The notes beneath the pieces are model-generated. The model ran no database searches and was not told the DNA's origin. It was given only the letters and a program-made list of their open reading frames with translations. Shown in pieces: positions 34,845-44,419 of a DNA stretch of 64,000 nucleotides. The DNA is taken from the NCBI GenBank assembly GCA_913775725.1, contig CAJYNG010000017.1, forward strand, positions 124,001-188,000, given 5' to 3'. The position numbers and the translations under genes are program-made. This stretch comes from an uncultured Stenotrophomonas sp. Lineage in GTDB: Bacteria; Pseudomonadota; Gammaproteobacteria; Xanthomonadales; Xanthomonadaceae. How positions within the stretch are numbered: position 1 is the stretch's first letter; each line of letters opens with the position of its first letter.

Positions 34845-35624
34845 TCACAGCAGCTGGTGCAGCATCGCTTTGAGGCGTCGACCTTCCAGCTGGAAGTAGT
34901 CGCGCTGCTCGCGCCAGGCGGGGAAGCGTTGTTCCACTTCGTGCCAGAACGCGGGCGAGTGATTCGGCTGGATCAGGTGGCAGAGTTCGTGCACCAGCAC
35001 GTACTCGAACGCGTCGGATCGGCCGAGCACCAGGGCCAGGTCCAGGGCCATGCTGCCGTCGGGGGCCAAAGAGCCCCATTGCGAAGACATCACCTTCAGC
35101 CGCAGGCGGCTGGGTGCGCGTGGCAGGGAGGGCAGGTACTTCGGCAACCAGCGGCCGACATCGGCACGGGTCTGGGCTTCGTAGAACTCGCGCAGCAGGC
35201 GGCGCAGGGTGGCATCGCCGCCCCGGGTCGGCCACTGCACGCAGGCGCCGTGTTCGTCGATCTCCAGCCGCGCGTAGCGGCCTTCCTGCCAGCGCAGCGG
35301 CAACAGTTCGCCGCGCAGTGGCAGCACGCCGGCTTCGCCCGGCTGCAGCGGTGCCGGCAGGCCCTGGCCCTGATACTGGCGCAGCTGCAGTGCCAGCCAG
35401 TCGCGGTGCTGTTCCAGAAAGCGTTCGCCCATCACCAGGCTTGCGCGCGGCGGCAGGGTCAAACGTGCGCCGCGTTCGTCCACGCTCAGTTTGATGCGGC
35501 GCGCACGCGGATCACGCACGCGCAGTACCTCGATCTCGGCATCCTCCAGGCGCAGGCGAACTGTGTCGCGCTGTACGGTGGCGGGCGGGGTCGGGCTGAT
35601 CAGGCGGCGCAGCAGACGGCTCAT
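34845..35624 (-). CDS. YgjP-type (M48-like) zinc metalloprotease
   Basis: A 259-residue protein of the YgjP/DUF45 family. The zinc site HELCH (residues 212-216) with a third His in QPNHSPAFWHEVE is the family signature. The N-terminal part is a beta-rich domain (IKLSVDERGARLTLPPRA). There is no signal peptide, so it is probably cytoplasmic. The start at ATG 35624 is preferred over an in-frame ATG 48 bp upstream. The substrate is unknown; homologues are annotated as predicted metal-dependent hydrolases. It is downstream of rdgC on the same strand with a 59-bp gap. Confidence 0.88.
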   Translation of the reverse strand: MSRLLRRLISPTPPATVQRDTVRLRLEDAEIEVLRVRDPRARRIKLSVDERGARLTLPPRASLVMGERFLEQHRDWLALQLRQYQGQGLPAPLQPGEAGVLPLRGELLPLRWQEGRYARLEIDEHGACVQWPTRGGDATLRRLLREFYEAQTRADVGRWLPKYLPSLPRAPSRLRLKVMSSQWGSLAPDGSMALDLALVLGRSDAFEYVLVHELCHLIQPNHSPAFWHEVEQRFPAWREQRDYFQLEGRRLKAMLHQLL

Positions 35625-35683
35625 GCGCCCAGCATAGCGCCGCTTCGGGCCGCCGGATGACCGGCGGCCCACGGGCTGCCTGT

Positions 35684-36589
35684 TCAGTCAGCCTTGCTGA
35701 GCTTGAAGGCTTCTTCCAGCAACAGGAACAGGCGGCGGATTTCGGCGCTCTGCAGGGCGAAGCGGGCATCGAACTCGGCACGGCGGCCGTCTTCGTCGGC
35801 ATGCTCCAGCTGGTCCAGCGCACCGTCGAGGAACTTCAGCTTGCGCACGATCAGGTCGTCGCCGATGACGAAGGACAGGTTGTCCTCGAAGATCAGCGCC
35901 AGCTTGGTCACCTGCTTGCCGGCGTCCAGGTGCTTGTCGATCTCGTCGCAGCGCAGTTCCTGGTGCTGGCACTTGACCACCGCACCGCCTTCCACCGGAT
36001 CCTTCATCTCGCACTCTTCGCCCAGGCTCAGCCCGGTCGGCAGCGGCTCGCCGGCGATCCAGCCGGTCAGGATCGAGCGCGGCGCGACTTCGGCGTTCAG
36101 CGGCATCGCCGGGAAGCTGCCGAGCAGGCCGCGGATGTCGGACATGAAGTACTCGCCGGTCTTGCGGCTGGAGGTATCCACCGCCACGTAGCCGTGCTGC
36201 AGGTCGATGAAGGCGTCGTTGCGCGAGGACTTCACGAAGGCGCGCGGCAGCAGTTCATGCAGCAGGTCGTCCTTCATGCGCTTGCGCTCGCGGCCACCCG
36301 GGCGGCGGCCTTCCTTCTCCTCGATCTCCTCCAGCTTGCGCTCGAGCAGGTCGTTGACCACGGCCGCCGGCAGGATCTTGTCCTCGCCGCCCACGGTCAG
36401 CCACAGGTGCTCGGCGATACGGTGGGACAGCAGTTCCTTCTCCTCACGGCCGAACGGCGAGATGAAGCCGCGCGAATTCATTTCCAGTGCGCCGACCGGC
36501 TTGAGCAGGGCGTGCGGCAGCAGGGTGTCGACTTCGGAAAAATCGGTGGTGGTCGGGAAACGGAAGAACGTCAGGTTGCGAAAGAACAT
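35684..36589 (-). CDS. rdgC: Recombination-associated protein RdgC
   Basis: A 301-residue RdgC homologue (MFFRNLTFFRFPTT; later GFISPFGREEKELLSH and KILPAAVVNDLLERKLEEIE), the expected length for the family. RdgC forms ring-shaped dimers on double-stranded DNA and restrains RecA-driven recombination. It is the middle gene of a possible minus-strand group: ttcA upstream (36-bp gap), the YgjP-type protease downstream. Confidence 0.96.
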   Translation of the reverse strand: MFFRNLTFFRFPTTTDFSEVDTLLPHALLKPVGALEMNSRGFISPFGREEKELLSHRIAEHLWLTVGGEDKILPAAVVNDLLERKLEEIEEKEGRRPGGRERKRMKDDLLHELLPRAFVKSSRNDAFIDLQHGYVAVDTSSRKTGEYFMSDIRGLLGSFPAMPLNAEVAPRSILTGWIAGEPLPTGLSLGEECEMKDPVEGGAVVKCQHQELRCDEIDKHLDAGKQVTKLALIFEDNLSFVIGDDLIVRKLKFLDGALDQLEHADEDGRRAEFDARFALQSAEIRRLFLLLEEAFKLSKAD

Positions 36590-36625
36590 GGAATTCCGGA
36601 TGGCAAAGAGGAAGGGCGACCGACC

Positions 36626-37567
36626 TTAAACGGTGGGCGTCTCGGGATCTGCGTCGGCATCGGCCGGGGAACCGGCCAGCCAGGCATGGGCATCGGGCAG
36701 CGGCGCGTCGTCGCGACGGCCCAGCGCCATGAAGTCGAACAGGGTGGTGTCGGCCAGCTGCGAGGGCCGGACTTCACCCATGGCGCGCGCGATCTGCTCG
36801 ATGCGGCCCGGGTGGTCCTTTTCCCACTGCTTCAGCATCAGGCCGACCTGGCGGCGCTGCAGGTTCTCCTGGCTGCCGCACAGGTTGCAGGGAATGATCG
36901 GGAACTGGCGTGCCTGCGCGTACTCGACGATGTCACTCTCGCGCACGTAGGCCAGCGGCCGGATCACCACATGCTTGCCGTCGTCGCTGCGCAGCTTCGG
37001 CGGCATGCCCGCCAGCTTGGCGTGGTGGAACAGGTTCATGAAGAACGTGGCCACCATGTCGTCGCGGTGGTGGCCCAGCGCGATCTTGGTGAAACCGTGG
37101 GTTTCGGCGTAGTTGTACAGCGCGCCGCGACGCAGGCGCGAGCACAGCGAACACATCGTCTTGCCCTCCGGAATGACCCGGCTGACCACCGAATAGGTGT
37201 CCTGCTCGATGATGTGATACGGCACGCCCAGCCTGGCCAGATACTCCGGCAGCACATGCTCGGGGAAGTCCGGCTGCTTCTGGTCCAGGTTCACCGCCAC
37301 CAGCTCGAACGGCACCGGCGCCTTCTTCTGCAGCTGCAGCAGCACGTCCAGCAGGGTGTAGCTGTCCTTGCCGCCGGACAGGCAGACCATCACCTTGTCG
37401 CCGGCCTCGATCATGCCGAAGTCGGCAATCGCCTCGCCGACCTGGCGGCGCAGGCGCTTGGCCAGCTTGTGCTGTTCGCGCTCGGCCAGCCGCGGATCGC
37501 GGGCGGCGCGCGGCAGGGAACGCGGCTGGGGATCGGGAAGGGAAATCACGGCACTCATGGGTTCCAT
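36626..37567 (-). CDS. ttcA: tRNA 2-thiocytidine(32) synthetase
   Basis: A 313-residue TtcA, which thiolates cytidine 32 of certain tRNAs. The ATP-binding PP-loop is [13 protein letters not shown]. The iron-sulphur cluster ligands are in [10 protein letters not shown], with the TtcA-type CNLCGSQ further on. [16 protein letters not shown] is characteristic. The start could be the ATG at 37567 or a second ATG at 37558 (GGAACCC just before it). It is followed at 36 bp by rdgC. Confidence 0.95.
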   Translation of the reverse strand: MEPMSAVISLPDPQPRSLPRAARDPRLAEREQHKLAKRLRRQVGEAIADFGMIEAGDKVMVCLSGGKDSYTLLDVLLQLQKKAPVPFELVAVNLDQKQPDFPEHVLPEYLARLGVPYHIIEQDTYSVVSRVIPEGKTMCSLCSRLRRGALYNYAETHGFTKIALGHHRDDMVATFFMNLFHHAKLAGMPPKLRSDDGKHVVIRPLAYVRESDIVEYAQARQFPIIPCNLCGSQENLQRRQVGLMLKQWEKDHPGRIEQIARAMGEVRPSQLADTTLFDFMALGRRDDAPLPDAHAWLAGSPADADADPETPTV

Positions 37568-37649
37568 TCTAACGGCTCGGAGCGGCCACAGCCGGGGGTC
37601 GGGATTCCCCTCTCCCGGCAGTCATCAACGCTGTGTATGCTCGGAGGCT

Positions 37650-37853
37650 GTGGACACCTACAGCCCCGCCGAGATCGTCGAGCACCTCGCCGCCCTGCGC
37701 GCCGAGCACCGCCTGCTGGATGAACAGATCACCCGCATGGCGGCCAACGGCGAGGATGAACTGGAAGCCAAGCGTCTGAAGCGGCGCAAGCTGCAGCTGA
37801 AGGACTGCATCGCCAAGCTGGAAAGCCTGCAGATTCCCGACGAACCGGCCTGA
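37650..37853 (+). CDS. Small DUF465 (YdcH-type) protein
   Basis: A 67-residue protein from a GTG at 37650 with GGAGG just upstream (a tight 2-nt spacing). The sequence (EHLAALRAEHRLLDEQI, then LEAKRLKRRKLQLKDCIAKLE) matches the helical DUF465/YdcH family, small coiled-coil proteins of unknown function. It is divergent from ttcA and followed by a block of repeat hairpins. Confidence 0.82.
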   Translation: MDTYSPAEIVEHLAALRAEHRLLDEQITRMAANGEDELEAKRLKRRKLQLKDCIAKLESLQIPDEPA

Positions 37854-37864
37854 CACCGGGTTCG

Positions 37865-37953
37865 GATGGGTGCCAACCCTGGTTGGCCCCCTGCTCTGGT
37901 AGGTGCCAACCTTGGTTGGCACGGCTGGAAGGTGTGGACCAAGGTCCACACCC
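37865..37953. repeat. Cluster of three SMAG-like hairpins
   Basis: A stem-loop with TGCCAACCCTGGTTGGC (about 37871-37887), a full GTAGGTGCCAACCTTGGTTG element (37899-37922) and a 20-bp palindrome GTGTGGACCAAGGTCCACAC (37932-37951) lie between convergent genes. Confidence 0.8.
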
Positions 37954-37975
37954 ACCGCAGGACCCGGCGCTACCT

Positions 37976-40612
37976 TCAATCCTGCGGCGCGGCCTCGTCC
38001 GGGCGAGCCGCTTCCGGGCTGACCCGCTCGATGGTGTGGCGCAGCTCGCGTCCCAGGATGAACTTGGCATCCTTGGCCCAGGCATCCAGGCGCTCGTCGA
38101 ACAACAGCTTGCTGTTTTCGTCCGGCCACACCAGGCGCAGTTCGCGCAGCTTCTGGATGAAGCCGCGGAACAGGGACTTGTCGAAGAACTCCGGCGCCGC
38201 CGGTGCATAGAGCAGGCTCAGCCGCTGCGCCGCCTGCTGGCACAGGCTTTCCAGCTCGGCAGCGCCAAGCACGCCGGGGCCGTTCTTCACCAGCACCGAG
38301 ATGGCGATGTAATAGCGCTCGAACGCCTGCTGCAGCGAATGGCCGATCGCACGCAGGCGGAACACCTCGTCGGTCTGCCCCGTATTGCGCGCCAGGATGC
38401 CGCCGTCGTCATCGTTGACGTTCTGCAGCAGGCCCTCGCGCACGAACACATCGATGGTCCGGTCGATGCGCTGGGCGAACTCGTCCTCGCTCCACGGCAG
38501 GAACAGTTCGGCCTGCAGGAACGGGTACACCGTGCGCCCCAGCTGGACCAGCCCGGTACGGCTCATGCGGCGGTTGTTCTGGAAGCAACAGGCTACCCAC
38601 GACGAGGCGGTGAACAGGTGCACCACGTTGTTGCGGAAGTAGCTGAGCAGCACCGCGGTGTCGCCACTGACGCTGAGCACATCGCCCAACGGGTGCTTGA
38701 TGCGGGTGAGGACGTTGATTTCCTCGGCATGGGCGATGATCCGCTCCGGCGAGTGAGGGGTCACCGTCACCCGGTCCGAATACGGCATCTCGACCAGCAG
38801 CGTCTTGCACAGCTCGATCTGCGCGATCAGGTCGGCCTCGCCCATCGCGTGCTTCGGCGTGGACAGCAGCGCCAGCGCCAGCAGGTTGATCGGGTTGACG
38901 TCGGCGGCGCCGTTGATGCGCACCTGGATGCGTTCGGCCAGCGTATCCACCGTGGTCGACAGCCAGGCCGGCTTCTCGTCCTCGGACACCGCCTCACCCT
39001 TCCACTCCGGCGCCTTCTCGGCCAACACGTCGTTCAGTGCGATCGGTTCGCCGAAGTTCACCACCACCTGGCCGTAGTTCTGCTTGAGCACCTTGGGAAT
39101 GCCCCACAGCAACGACCAGATCGATTCCTTTTCCTTCGGCCGGCCGGACAGTTCGTCCAGGTAGCTGCCGCCTTCCATCAGCTTCTCGTAGCCGATGTAG
39201 ATGGGCTGGAACAGCACCGGCTTGCGCGGCTGGCGCAGGAACGCGCGTAGCGTCATCGAGATCATGCCGCCCTTGGGCTGCAGCAGGCGCCCGGTGCGCG
39301 AGCGGCCACCTTCGACGAAGTATTCCAGCGAGTAGCCACCGGCCACCAGCTGGGCGACGTATTCGCTGAGCACCGCCGAGTACAGCGCGTTGCCGCGGAT
39401 CGAGCGGCGGATGAAGAACGCACCGCCCTTGCGCAGCAGGGTGCCGACCACCGGCAGGTTCAGGTTGATGCCGGCCACGATGTGCGGCGGCACGATGCCA
39501 CGGTCGTACAGCAGGTAGGACAGCAGCAGGTAGTCCATGTGGCTGCGGTGGCTGGGCACGTAGACCACTTCGTGGCCCGGCGCGGCGGCCTTGAACTTGT
39601 CCAGGTGGTGCACCAGCACGCCCGCATAGATGCGGTTCCACACGTGGCTGAGCATGAAGCTGGCCGAGCGCACCACCGGGCTGGAATAGTCCGCGGCGAT
39701 TTCCCAGGCGTAGGCGTGCGCCTTCTTCCAGGCATCGGCCGGCTTCGAGTTGTCGCGCTTGGCCTGCGAGGCGATTGCTTCGCGCACCGGTTCGGCGGCC
39801 AGCACCTGGTCCACCAGCAAGCGCCGGGTGGACAGGTCGGGGCCGATGACCGATTCACGGATGCGGCGGAAATGCGTACGCAGCACGCGCTGCAGCTTGC
39901 GTACCGTGCGCTCCGGCTCCAGGCCTTCGTCCACGGTACTGCGCAGCGAGATCGGCGGGGCGAAGCGGACGATGGTACTGCGGCCGTTGAGCAGCACCGC
40001 CAGCAGGCGCCGGAAGCGGCCGACCAGCGCCCAGTTTTCCGAGAACAGCACGGCGAACCAGCCGCTCTGCTTGTCCGGCGCGCGGCCGACGAAGATCGAC
40101 ACCGGCACCAGATGCACGTCCAGATCATCGCGCACGCGATGGGCCTGCAGCACCTTGGCCAGCGAGTCCGAATGGGTCTTGGCGCCGCGCTGCTCGGGAA
40201 TCAGCGAATTGCTGGAGCTGCGCCGCGACAGCGCCAGGTAGGCGCGCTTGCGGCCGGTCGGGTCACCGGCCAGCGGCACCAGCGGCGACGGCAGGCCAGC
40301 CTGGCGGCAGGCCTTGTCCAGGATCAGCGCGTTGGACAGGCCGTAGTCTTCCAGCACGTACATGACCGGGCGGCCATCGTTGTACTGGCCCGGGTCTTCC
40401 GGCTCGATCTTCAGCGACAGCCACGGCTCGACCAGGCGGCCCAGCAACCGTGCCCACAGCGGGCGGCGGCCAGCCGGACGCGCGTGCGCGGGCGGCGGTA
40501 CCGGGTTCGGGCCGGTACCGGTCGAGGGGGACGCCGGCACCGTATCGGCGGGCGTCGACTGGGATTCTTCGCCGGGGAACGGCAGCGGGTTCTGTTTCGA
40601 CATCGGCGCCAT
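37976..40612 (-). CDS. plsB: Glycerol-3-phosphate acyltransferase
   Basis: An 878-residue PlsB, the inner-membrane enzyme that acylates glycerol-3-phosphate in the first step of phospholipid synthesis. The acyltransferase motifs are HRSHMD (HX4D, H355 and D360), GGAFFIRRSIRGNALY, and FVEGGRSRTGRLLQPKGG. Length is somewhat above the E. coli enzyme, with a Pro-rich N-terminal extension. The ATG at 40612 overlaps the stop of the lipoprotein gene upstream (TAATG), which argues for this start and translational coupling rather than the second ATG at 40603. Confidence 0.95.
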   Translation of the reverse strand: MAPMSKQNPLPFPGEESQSTPADTVPASPSTGTGPNPVPPPAHARPAGRRPLWARLLGRLVEPWLSLKIEPEDPGQYNDGRPVMYVLEDYGLSNALILDKACRQAGLPSPLVPLAGDPTGRKRAYLALSRRSSSNSLIPEQRGAKTHSDSLAKVLQAHRVRDDLDVHLVPVSIFVGRAPDKQSGWFAVLFSENWALVGRFRRLLAVLLNGRSTIVRFAPPISLRSTVDEGLEPERTVRKLQRVLRTHFRRIRESVIGPDLSTRRLLVDQVLAAEPVREAIASQAKRDNSKPADAWKKAHAYAWEIAADYSSPVVRSASFMLSHVWNRIYAGVLVHHLDKFKAAAPGHEVVYVPSHRSHMDYLLLSYLLYDRGIVPPHIVAGINLNLPVVGTLLRKGGAFFIRRSIRGNALYSAVLSEYVAQLVAGGYSLEYFVEGGRSRTGRLLQPKGGMISMTLRAFLRQPRKPVLFQPIYIGYEKLMEGGSYLDELSGRPKEKESIWSLLWGIPKVLKQNYGQVVVNFGEPIALNDVLAEKAPEWKGEAVSEDEKPAWLSTTVDTLAERIQVRINGAADVNPINLLALALLSTPKHAMGEADLIAQIELCKTLLVEMPYSDRVTVTPHSPERIIAHAEEINVLTRIKHPLGDVLSVSGDTAVLLSYFRNNVVHLFTASSWVACCFQNNRRMSRTGLVQLGRTVYPFLQAELFLPWSEDEFAQRIDRTIDVFVREGLLQNVNDDDGGILARNTGQTDEVFRLRAIGHSLQQAFERYYIAISVLVKNGPGVLGAAELESLCQQAAQRLSLLYAPAAPEFFDKSLFRGFIQKLRELRLVWPDENSKLLFDERLDAWAKDAKFILGRELRHTIERVSPEAARPDEAAPQD

Positions 40613-41565
40613 TATGGCTTAGGCGGCGGCGTTGCCGCTTCCCCACCCTCGGCGGGGGCTTCAGCCGGTGACGGCGACGCAGCGGCGCGGGCCGCATCGG
40701 CCTTGCGCAGCAGCGCGTCGGTATCGGCCAGGGTGCGGGTCAGGTACCAGTGGCCCTCGCGGCGGCTCAGCGGCAGCTGCAGGGTCATTTCGCGGCCAGC
40801 CAGGTCGTAGTGCAGGCGTACCAGCGCATTGTCGCCCTCCACCGACAGCAGCTCGCCGCGCACGCTGCGCAGCGCGTCGTCCACGCCCAGCCCGTAGCTG
40901 CCCAGCACCGCCTTGAGGGTATGGATGAAGGGCGCCAGCTGCTGCAGGCTGCCTTCCATGCCGGCGGCCTGCATGCCGGCTTCATCGTCGAAGCCGACCT
41001 TGCCGGCCGCGCCGACCAGCGCGGCGATGGTGCTGCGCGCGCGGGCACGATCACTGATCGGTGCCCCCTGCGCCCAGCTGGCGAGGGTTTCCACCAGGGC
41101 GATGTAGTGAGCCTGTTGGCCGGGCGTATAGCCCTTCTGGTGGCTCAGGTACTGCACGCCGAAGTTGCCCATCGACTGCGCGGCCTGGCGCACGGCACCC
41201 GCCTGGCCGGCCAGCTGGCGGTCGAAGCTGCGTTGCAGTTCGACGCTGGCATTGGGCGTGCGCAGTGCAGCCAGCATCGGTAGCAGCTGGTCACCCAGCG
41301 GGAGCTCGGTCAGCGGCCACTGGCTGTGGCCCTCGGCCCAGGCCTGCTGCAGGCGCTGGTACTGGCTCGGCGGTACCGACAGCTTCGCGTAGCCGACCAG
41401 ATCGTCTTCGGCCAGGCGCAGGGCCATCGCCTGCACCGCCGCAACCGGTTCGGCCGCCGGCCTGGCCGGATCGTTGGCCGATTCACGGCACGCGGCCACG
41501 GCCAGCAGCAGCATGGCTGCCAGCCCCCATCCACGCGCAGACCTTCCTCGCACTGCCACGCTCAT
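40612..41565 (-). CDS. Lipoprotein of unknown function coupled to plsB
   Basis: A 317-residue protein with an N-terminal lipoprotein signal (LLLAVAAC, Cys26). A mostly helical mature part follows, and the end is Ala/Pro-rich with acidic residues (APAEGGEAATPPPKP). No catalytic motif is seen. ATG 41565 is chosen because it gives a proper signal; a longer reading from 41622 would not. The stop shares a base with the plsB start (TAATG), so expression of the two is likely coupled. A role in envelope lipid homeostasis is only a guess from this link. Confidence 0.8.
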   Translation of the reverse strand: MSVAVRGRSARGWGLAAMLLLAVAACRESANDPARPAAEPVAAVQAMALRLAEDDLVGYAKLSVPPSQYQRLQQAWAEGHSQWPLTELPLGDQLLPMLAALRTPNASVELQRSFDRQLAGQAGAVRQAAQSMGNFGVQYLSHQKGYTPGQQAHYIALVETLASWAQGAPISDRARARSTIAALVGAAGKVGFDDEAGMQAAGMEGSLQQLAPFIHTLKAVLGSYGLGVDDALRSVRGELLSVEGDNALVRLHYDLAGREMTLQLPLSRREGHWYLTRTLADTDALLRKADAARAAASPSPAEAPAEGGEAATPPPKP

Positions 41566-41638
41566 GCACTCGGACTCCCCGGACCGGTCCGCATCTTGCA
41601 GCCTGCGACGTGACAGCGGCAAGCCGGGAGAGCAACTT

Positions 41639-41681
41639 GGGGTCAGATCCCTTCTGCCAAGGGCAGAAGGGATCTGACCCC
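41639..41681. repeat. GGGGTC-type perfect hairpin
   Basis: A perfect 20-bp stem (GGGGTCAGATCCCTTCTGCC, loop AAG, and its complement). It lies in the 450-bp gene-free stretch 41566-42015, whose other contents are a possible small RNA with terminator and the pyrF terminator. Confidence 0.85.
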
Positions 41682-41697
41682 GGACCGGACCCCGCGC

Positions 41698-41736
41698 ATA
41701 AAAAAAGAGCCGGGATCACGGGGATCACAGGCTCTT
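41698..41736 (-). terminator. Intrinsic terminator of the candidate small RNA
   Basis: On the minus strand a 7-bp stem AAGAGCC/GGCTCTT with an 18-nt loop leads straight into a run of seven Ts. It is not next to any minus-strand gene end, the nearest being 280 bp upstream with its own terminator. Confidence 0.7.
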
Positions 41737-41840
41737 CAAGCCGGCGCAGGGCCGGTGGACAGTGTTGTGGCACATGTCCGGTCCGAAGACCGGATGGCGG
41801 CGATCCTACGCTGCCGCTCAAGTTAAGGCAACACTTCACG
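41698..41840 (-). ncRNA. Candidate small RNA with intrinsic terminator
   Basis: Read on the minus strand, a TATACA -10-like box (41852-41847) in an AT-rich patch is followed by about 140 nt without a coding frame. This includes a hairpin with a UUCG loop (CCGGTCTTCGGACCGG) and ends in an intrinsic terminator. No good -35 is visible. The pyrF operon above it has its own terminator at 41955-41988, so this would be an independent transcript. It is not a family I recognise. Confidence 0.42.
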
Positions 41841-41954
41841 TAATTATGTATAAGTTATTGATTTTATTGATCCTACTGGTACCTTGGCCCAGAGTCAGGG
41901 AATCTACGGCAGGTTTTGCGGCGATTCGGGCACAACCGCTCCCCGTGCGGACGC

Positions 41955-41988
41955 AAAAACGCCATCCCGCGCGGGTCGGGATGGCGTT
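41955..41988 (-). terminator. Intrinsic terminator of pyrF
   Basis: A perfect 12-bp stem (AACGCCATCCCG, 7-nt loop, CGGGATGGCGTT on the minus strand) followed by TTT, 27 bp past the pyrF stop. Confidence 0.85.
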
Positions 41989-42015
41989 CGAGCCTGCAGC
42001 CCTGGCAGCGGAAAC

Positions 42016-42741
42016 TCAGCGCACAGCCAGCGCCGATGCGATTTCCTGCTGGATGGCGCGGGCCGCGGCCTGCGGATCGGCGGCCAGGCGGATCGGGCGA
42101 CCGACCACGATGGCATCGGCGCCATCGGCAAAGGCCTGGACCACGCCAACGGTACGCTTCTGGTCATCACCGACCGGGCCGCCGGGGCGGATGCCCGGGC
42201 AGACGATCGAGAACCCGGCGCCGGTAGCAGCACGGATCGGGCCGGCTTCCTGGCCCGAGGCGATCACGCCATCAATGCCAGCCGCCTGGGCGGCCAGCGC
42301 GCGCTCGACCACCACGTCCACCGGTTCACGGTCGATGCCCATCTGGGCCAGGTCCGGACGGCCCATCGAGGTCAGCACGGTCACCGCCAGCAGGCGCATG
42401 TCACTGCTGTTGGCGGCGGCGCAGGCTTCCATCATCGCCGGGTGCCAGCCGTGGATGGTGGCGTAGCTGACCGGCCACTGCGACAGGCGCTTGATCACCG
42501 CCGCGGCGGTGGCCGGGATGTCGAAGAACTTCAGGTCGACGAACACGCGCTTGTCGCGGCGGGCCAGCTCATCGAGCACCTGGAAGTACTCGCCGGAGGC
42601 AAGCAGTTCCATGCCGATCTTGTAGAACGCCACGCTGTCGCCGAGGCGATCGACCCACTCCAGCGCCTGCGCGCGGTCAGGCACGTCCAGCGCGAAGATC
42701 AGGCGCTCGTCATCGCGCAGCGGCAGCGGCGCGCGGCTCAC
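42016..42741 (-). CDS. pyrF: Orotidine 5'-phosphate decarboxylase
   Basis: A 241-residue enzyme that forms UMP, the last step of de novo pyrimidine synthesis. Active-site motifs are [13 protein letters not shown] and the lysine-containing [15 protein letters not shown]; the phosphate loop lies in CPGIRPGG and IVVGRPI. The GTG start at 42741 overlaps the stop of the upstream phosphatase gene (GTGA). The ATG-initiated longer frame would run into that gene and is rejected. A strong terminator follows. Confidence 0.95.
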   Translation of the reverse strand: MSRAPLPLRDDERLIFALDVPDRAQALEWVDRLGDSVAFYKIGMELLASGEYFQVLDELARRDKRVFVDLKFFDIPATAAAVIKRLSQWPVSYATIHGWHPAMMEACAAANSSDMRLLAVTVLTSMGRPDLAQMGIDREPVDVVVERALAAQAAGIDGVIASGQEAGPIRAATGAGFSIVCPGIRPGGPVGDDQKRTVGVVQAFADGADAIVVGRPIRLAADPQAAARAIQQEIASALAVR

Positions 42742-43661
42742 GGTGCGTAGTCCAGGGCGGCGCGCTTGGCGTCGTGGCGGGCCTGGCGCGACTGGCTGTA
42801 GTCGTTGTTGAACTGCGCCGGCTCGAAGCCGCCGTAGGTCGGGTTCGGCAGCATCCACCAGCGCTCGCCGAACCAGTCGTGGTACTGCTGCAGCAGGGCG
42901 TCACGGCCTTCATTGGTGTTGGCAGTCACTTCCACGAAGTCACCCAGCTGGTCGCCGAACTGCATCAGCACGCGGTACTTCTGCCCGGCCAGGCGGCGGC
43001 GGCAGTTCTTCTCGCTGCCGGCCTGCTCACAGCCTTCCACCACGGTGCCCAGGCCCAGGAACACGCTGTCATCGGCCACCGGCAGGCCCTGCTCGCGCAG
43101 GTTGGCCAGGGTCGCGTCCTTCAGGTGCACGGCGCGGTTGGAGATGTACAGCAGAGTCACGCCCTTGGCATTGGCGGCCTTGGCGAAATCGACCACGCCC
43201 GGAATGGCCTTGGCCTTCTTTTCGGCCACCCACTGGTCCCAGGTCATTTCATCGTATTCCTTGCCGTCGCGGACCAGGCGCGCCTGGTAGGGCGAGTTGT
43301 CCAGCACGGTCTCGTCCACGTCCAGCACCACGGCCGGCTTCAGACCCTTGGCCTCGTTGCCGCGTTCTTCCGGCACCAGCGCATCCCAGTGGGCTTCCTT
43401 CAGCGCGGCATCGAGGCGGTCGGCGGCAGCACGGTAGGTCTGCTCGGTGATCGCCTTGTACTCCTGCGCGCGCTGCATCCACAGCACCGCATTGAGGTTG
43501 TCGTTGGCAGTGGCATCGAGCGCGCCACCGGCCTTGGCAGCGGCGGCCGGGGCCTCCGGCGCAGCGGCTTCGGCGGCAGGCGCATCCACGCGCTTGCAGG
43601 CGGACAGGCCCAGCGCCGCAGTGGCGAGCAGGGTCAGGGACAGGGAAACAGGACGACGCAT
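42738..43661 (-). CDS. e(P4)-family acid phosphatase lipoprotein
   Basis: A 307-residue class C acid phosphatase. The lipoprotein signal ends LSAC (Cys22), and an Ala-rich linker follows. The HAD motif is [12 protein letters not shown] (nucleophile D114, D116). Further motifs include [21 protein letters not shown] and the final acidic site in [10 protein letters not shown]. The Haemophilus e(P4) protein dephosphorylates nucleotides such as NMN at the outer membrane. It overlaps pyrF by GTGA. Pairing a nucleotide phosphatase with a pyrimidine gene suggests nucleotide salvage, by inference. Confidence 0.92.
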   Translation of the reverse strand: MRRPVSLSLTLLATAALGLSACKRVDAPAAEAAAPEAPAAAAKAGGALDATANDNLNAVLWMQRAQEYKAITEQTYRAAADRLDAALKEAHWDALVPEERGNEAKGLKPAVVLDVDETVLDNSPYQARLVRDGKEYDEMTWDQWVAEKKAKAIPGVVDFAKAANAKGVTLLYISNRAVHLKDATLANLREQGLPVADDSVFLGLGTVVEGCEQAGSEKNCRRRLAGQKYRVLMQFGDQLGDFVEVTANTNEGRDALLQQYHDWFGERWWMLPNPTYGGFEPAQFNNDYSQSRQARHDAKRAALDYAP

Positions 43662-43762
43662 GGATTCACCGGCAATCAGATATACCGGCGCATTTTACCG
43701 GCAAAGGCGGCCCCGGGACGGCTATGCTTGGCGGTTGACCCGTTGCCCTTCCGGAGGCCGCC

Positions 43763-44413
43763 ATGACCGATTCCACCCAGACCCCCGACGTCCCCCTTCT
43801 CGACGCCGTGCAGGCCCGCCTGCTGGGCTGCCTGGTGGAGAAGGAGGCGACCACCCCGGACACCTATCCGCTGACGGTCAATGCCGCCCAATCGGCCGCC
43901 AACCAGAAGACCGCCCGCGAGCCAGTGATGAACGTCGATGCCGGCAGCGTGCAGCACGCGCTGCGCCAGCTGGAGGCACTGGGCCTGGCCCGCCAGCACT
44001 TCTCCTCGCGCGCGGACCGCTACGAGCACCGCCTGCAGGCCACGCTGGACCTGACCCGGCAGCAGACCGTGCTGCTGGCGCTGCTGCTGCTGCGTGGGCC
44101 GCAGACCCTGGGCGAGCTGGTCACGCGCAGCGAACGCCTGCACCGCTTCGCCGACACCGACGAAGCCCGCCACGCCATCGAGCGCCTGCAGCAGCGCGCG
44201 CTGCTGGTGGTGCTGCCGCGCGCCAGCGGCCAGCGCGAAGACCGCTACATGCACCTGCTGTGCGGCGAAGTGGACGGCGCGGCGCTGGCGGCGAAATACG
44301 CCAGCAGCGGCGGTGGCAGCGATGCGGCCGACCCGGGCCTGGCCGAGCGCGTGGCCCAGCTGGAAGCGGCCGTGGCCGAACTGCAGGCGCAGCTGGCCGA
44401 ACTGCGCGGTTGA
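43763..44413 (+). CDS. yceH: YceH family protein (DUF480)
   Basis: A 216-residue DUF480/YceH protein: [20 protein letters not shown] near the start, then [32 protein letters not shown], and a C-terminal coiled coil ([21 protein letters not shown]). The family has two winged-helix domains and no firmly assigned function. A GGAGG site precedes the ATG. It is divergent from the acid phosphatase gene with a 101-bp gap. Confidence 0.93.
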   Translation: MTDSTQTPDVPLLDAVQARLLGCLVEKEATTPDTYPLTVNAAQSAANQKTAREPVMNVDAGSVQHALRQLEALGLARQHFSSRADRYEHRLQATLDLTRQQTVLLALLLLRGPQTLGELVTRSERLHRFADTDEARHAIERLQQRALLVVLPRASGQREDRYMHLLCGEVDGAALAAKYASSGGGSDAADPGLAERVAQLEAAVAELQAQLAELRG

Positions 44414-44419
44414 AGGGGT

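Noticed and set aside
41847-41900. A plus-strand promoter from TATAAG
   Set aside because: It would drive transcription into the pyrF terminator with no gene ahead; minus-strand reading fits the terminator at 41698.
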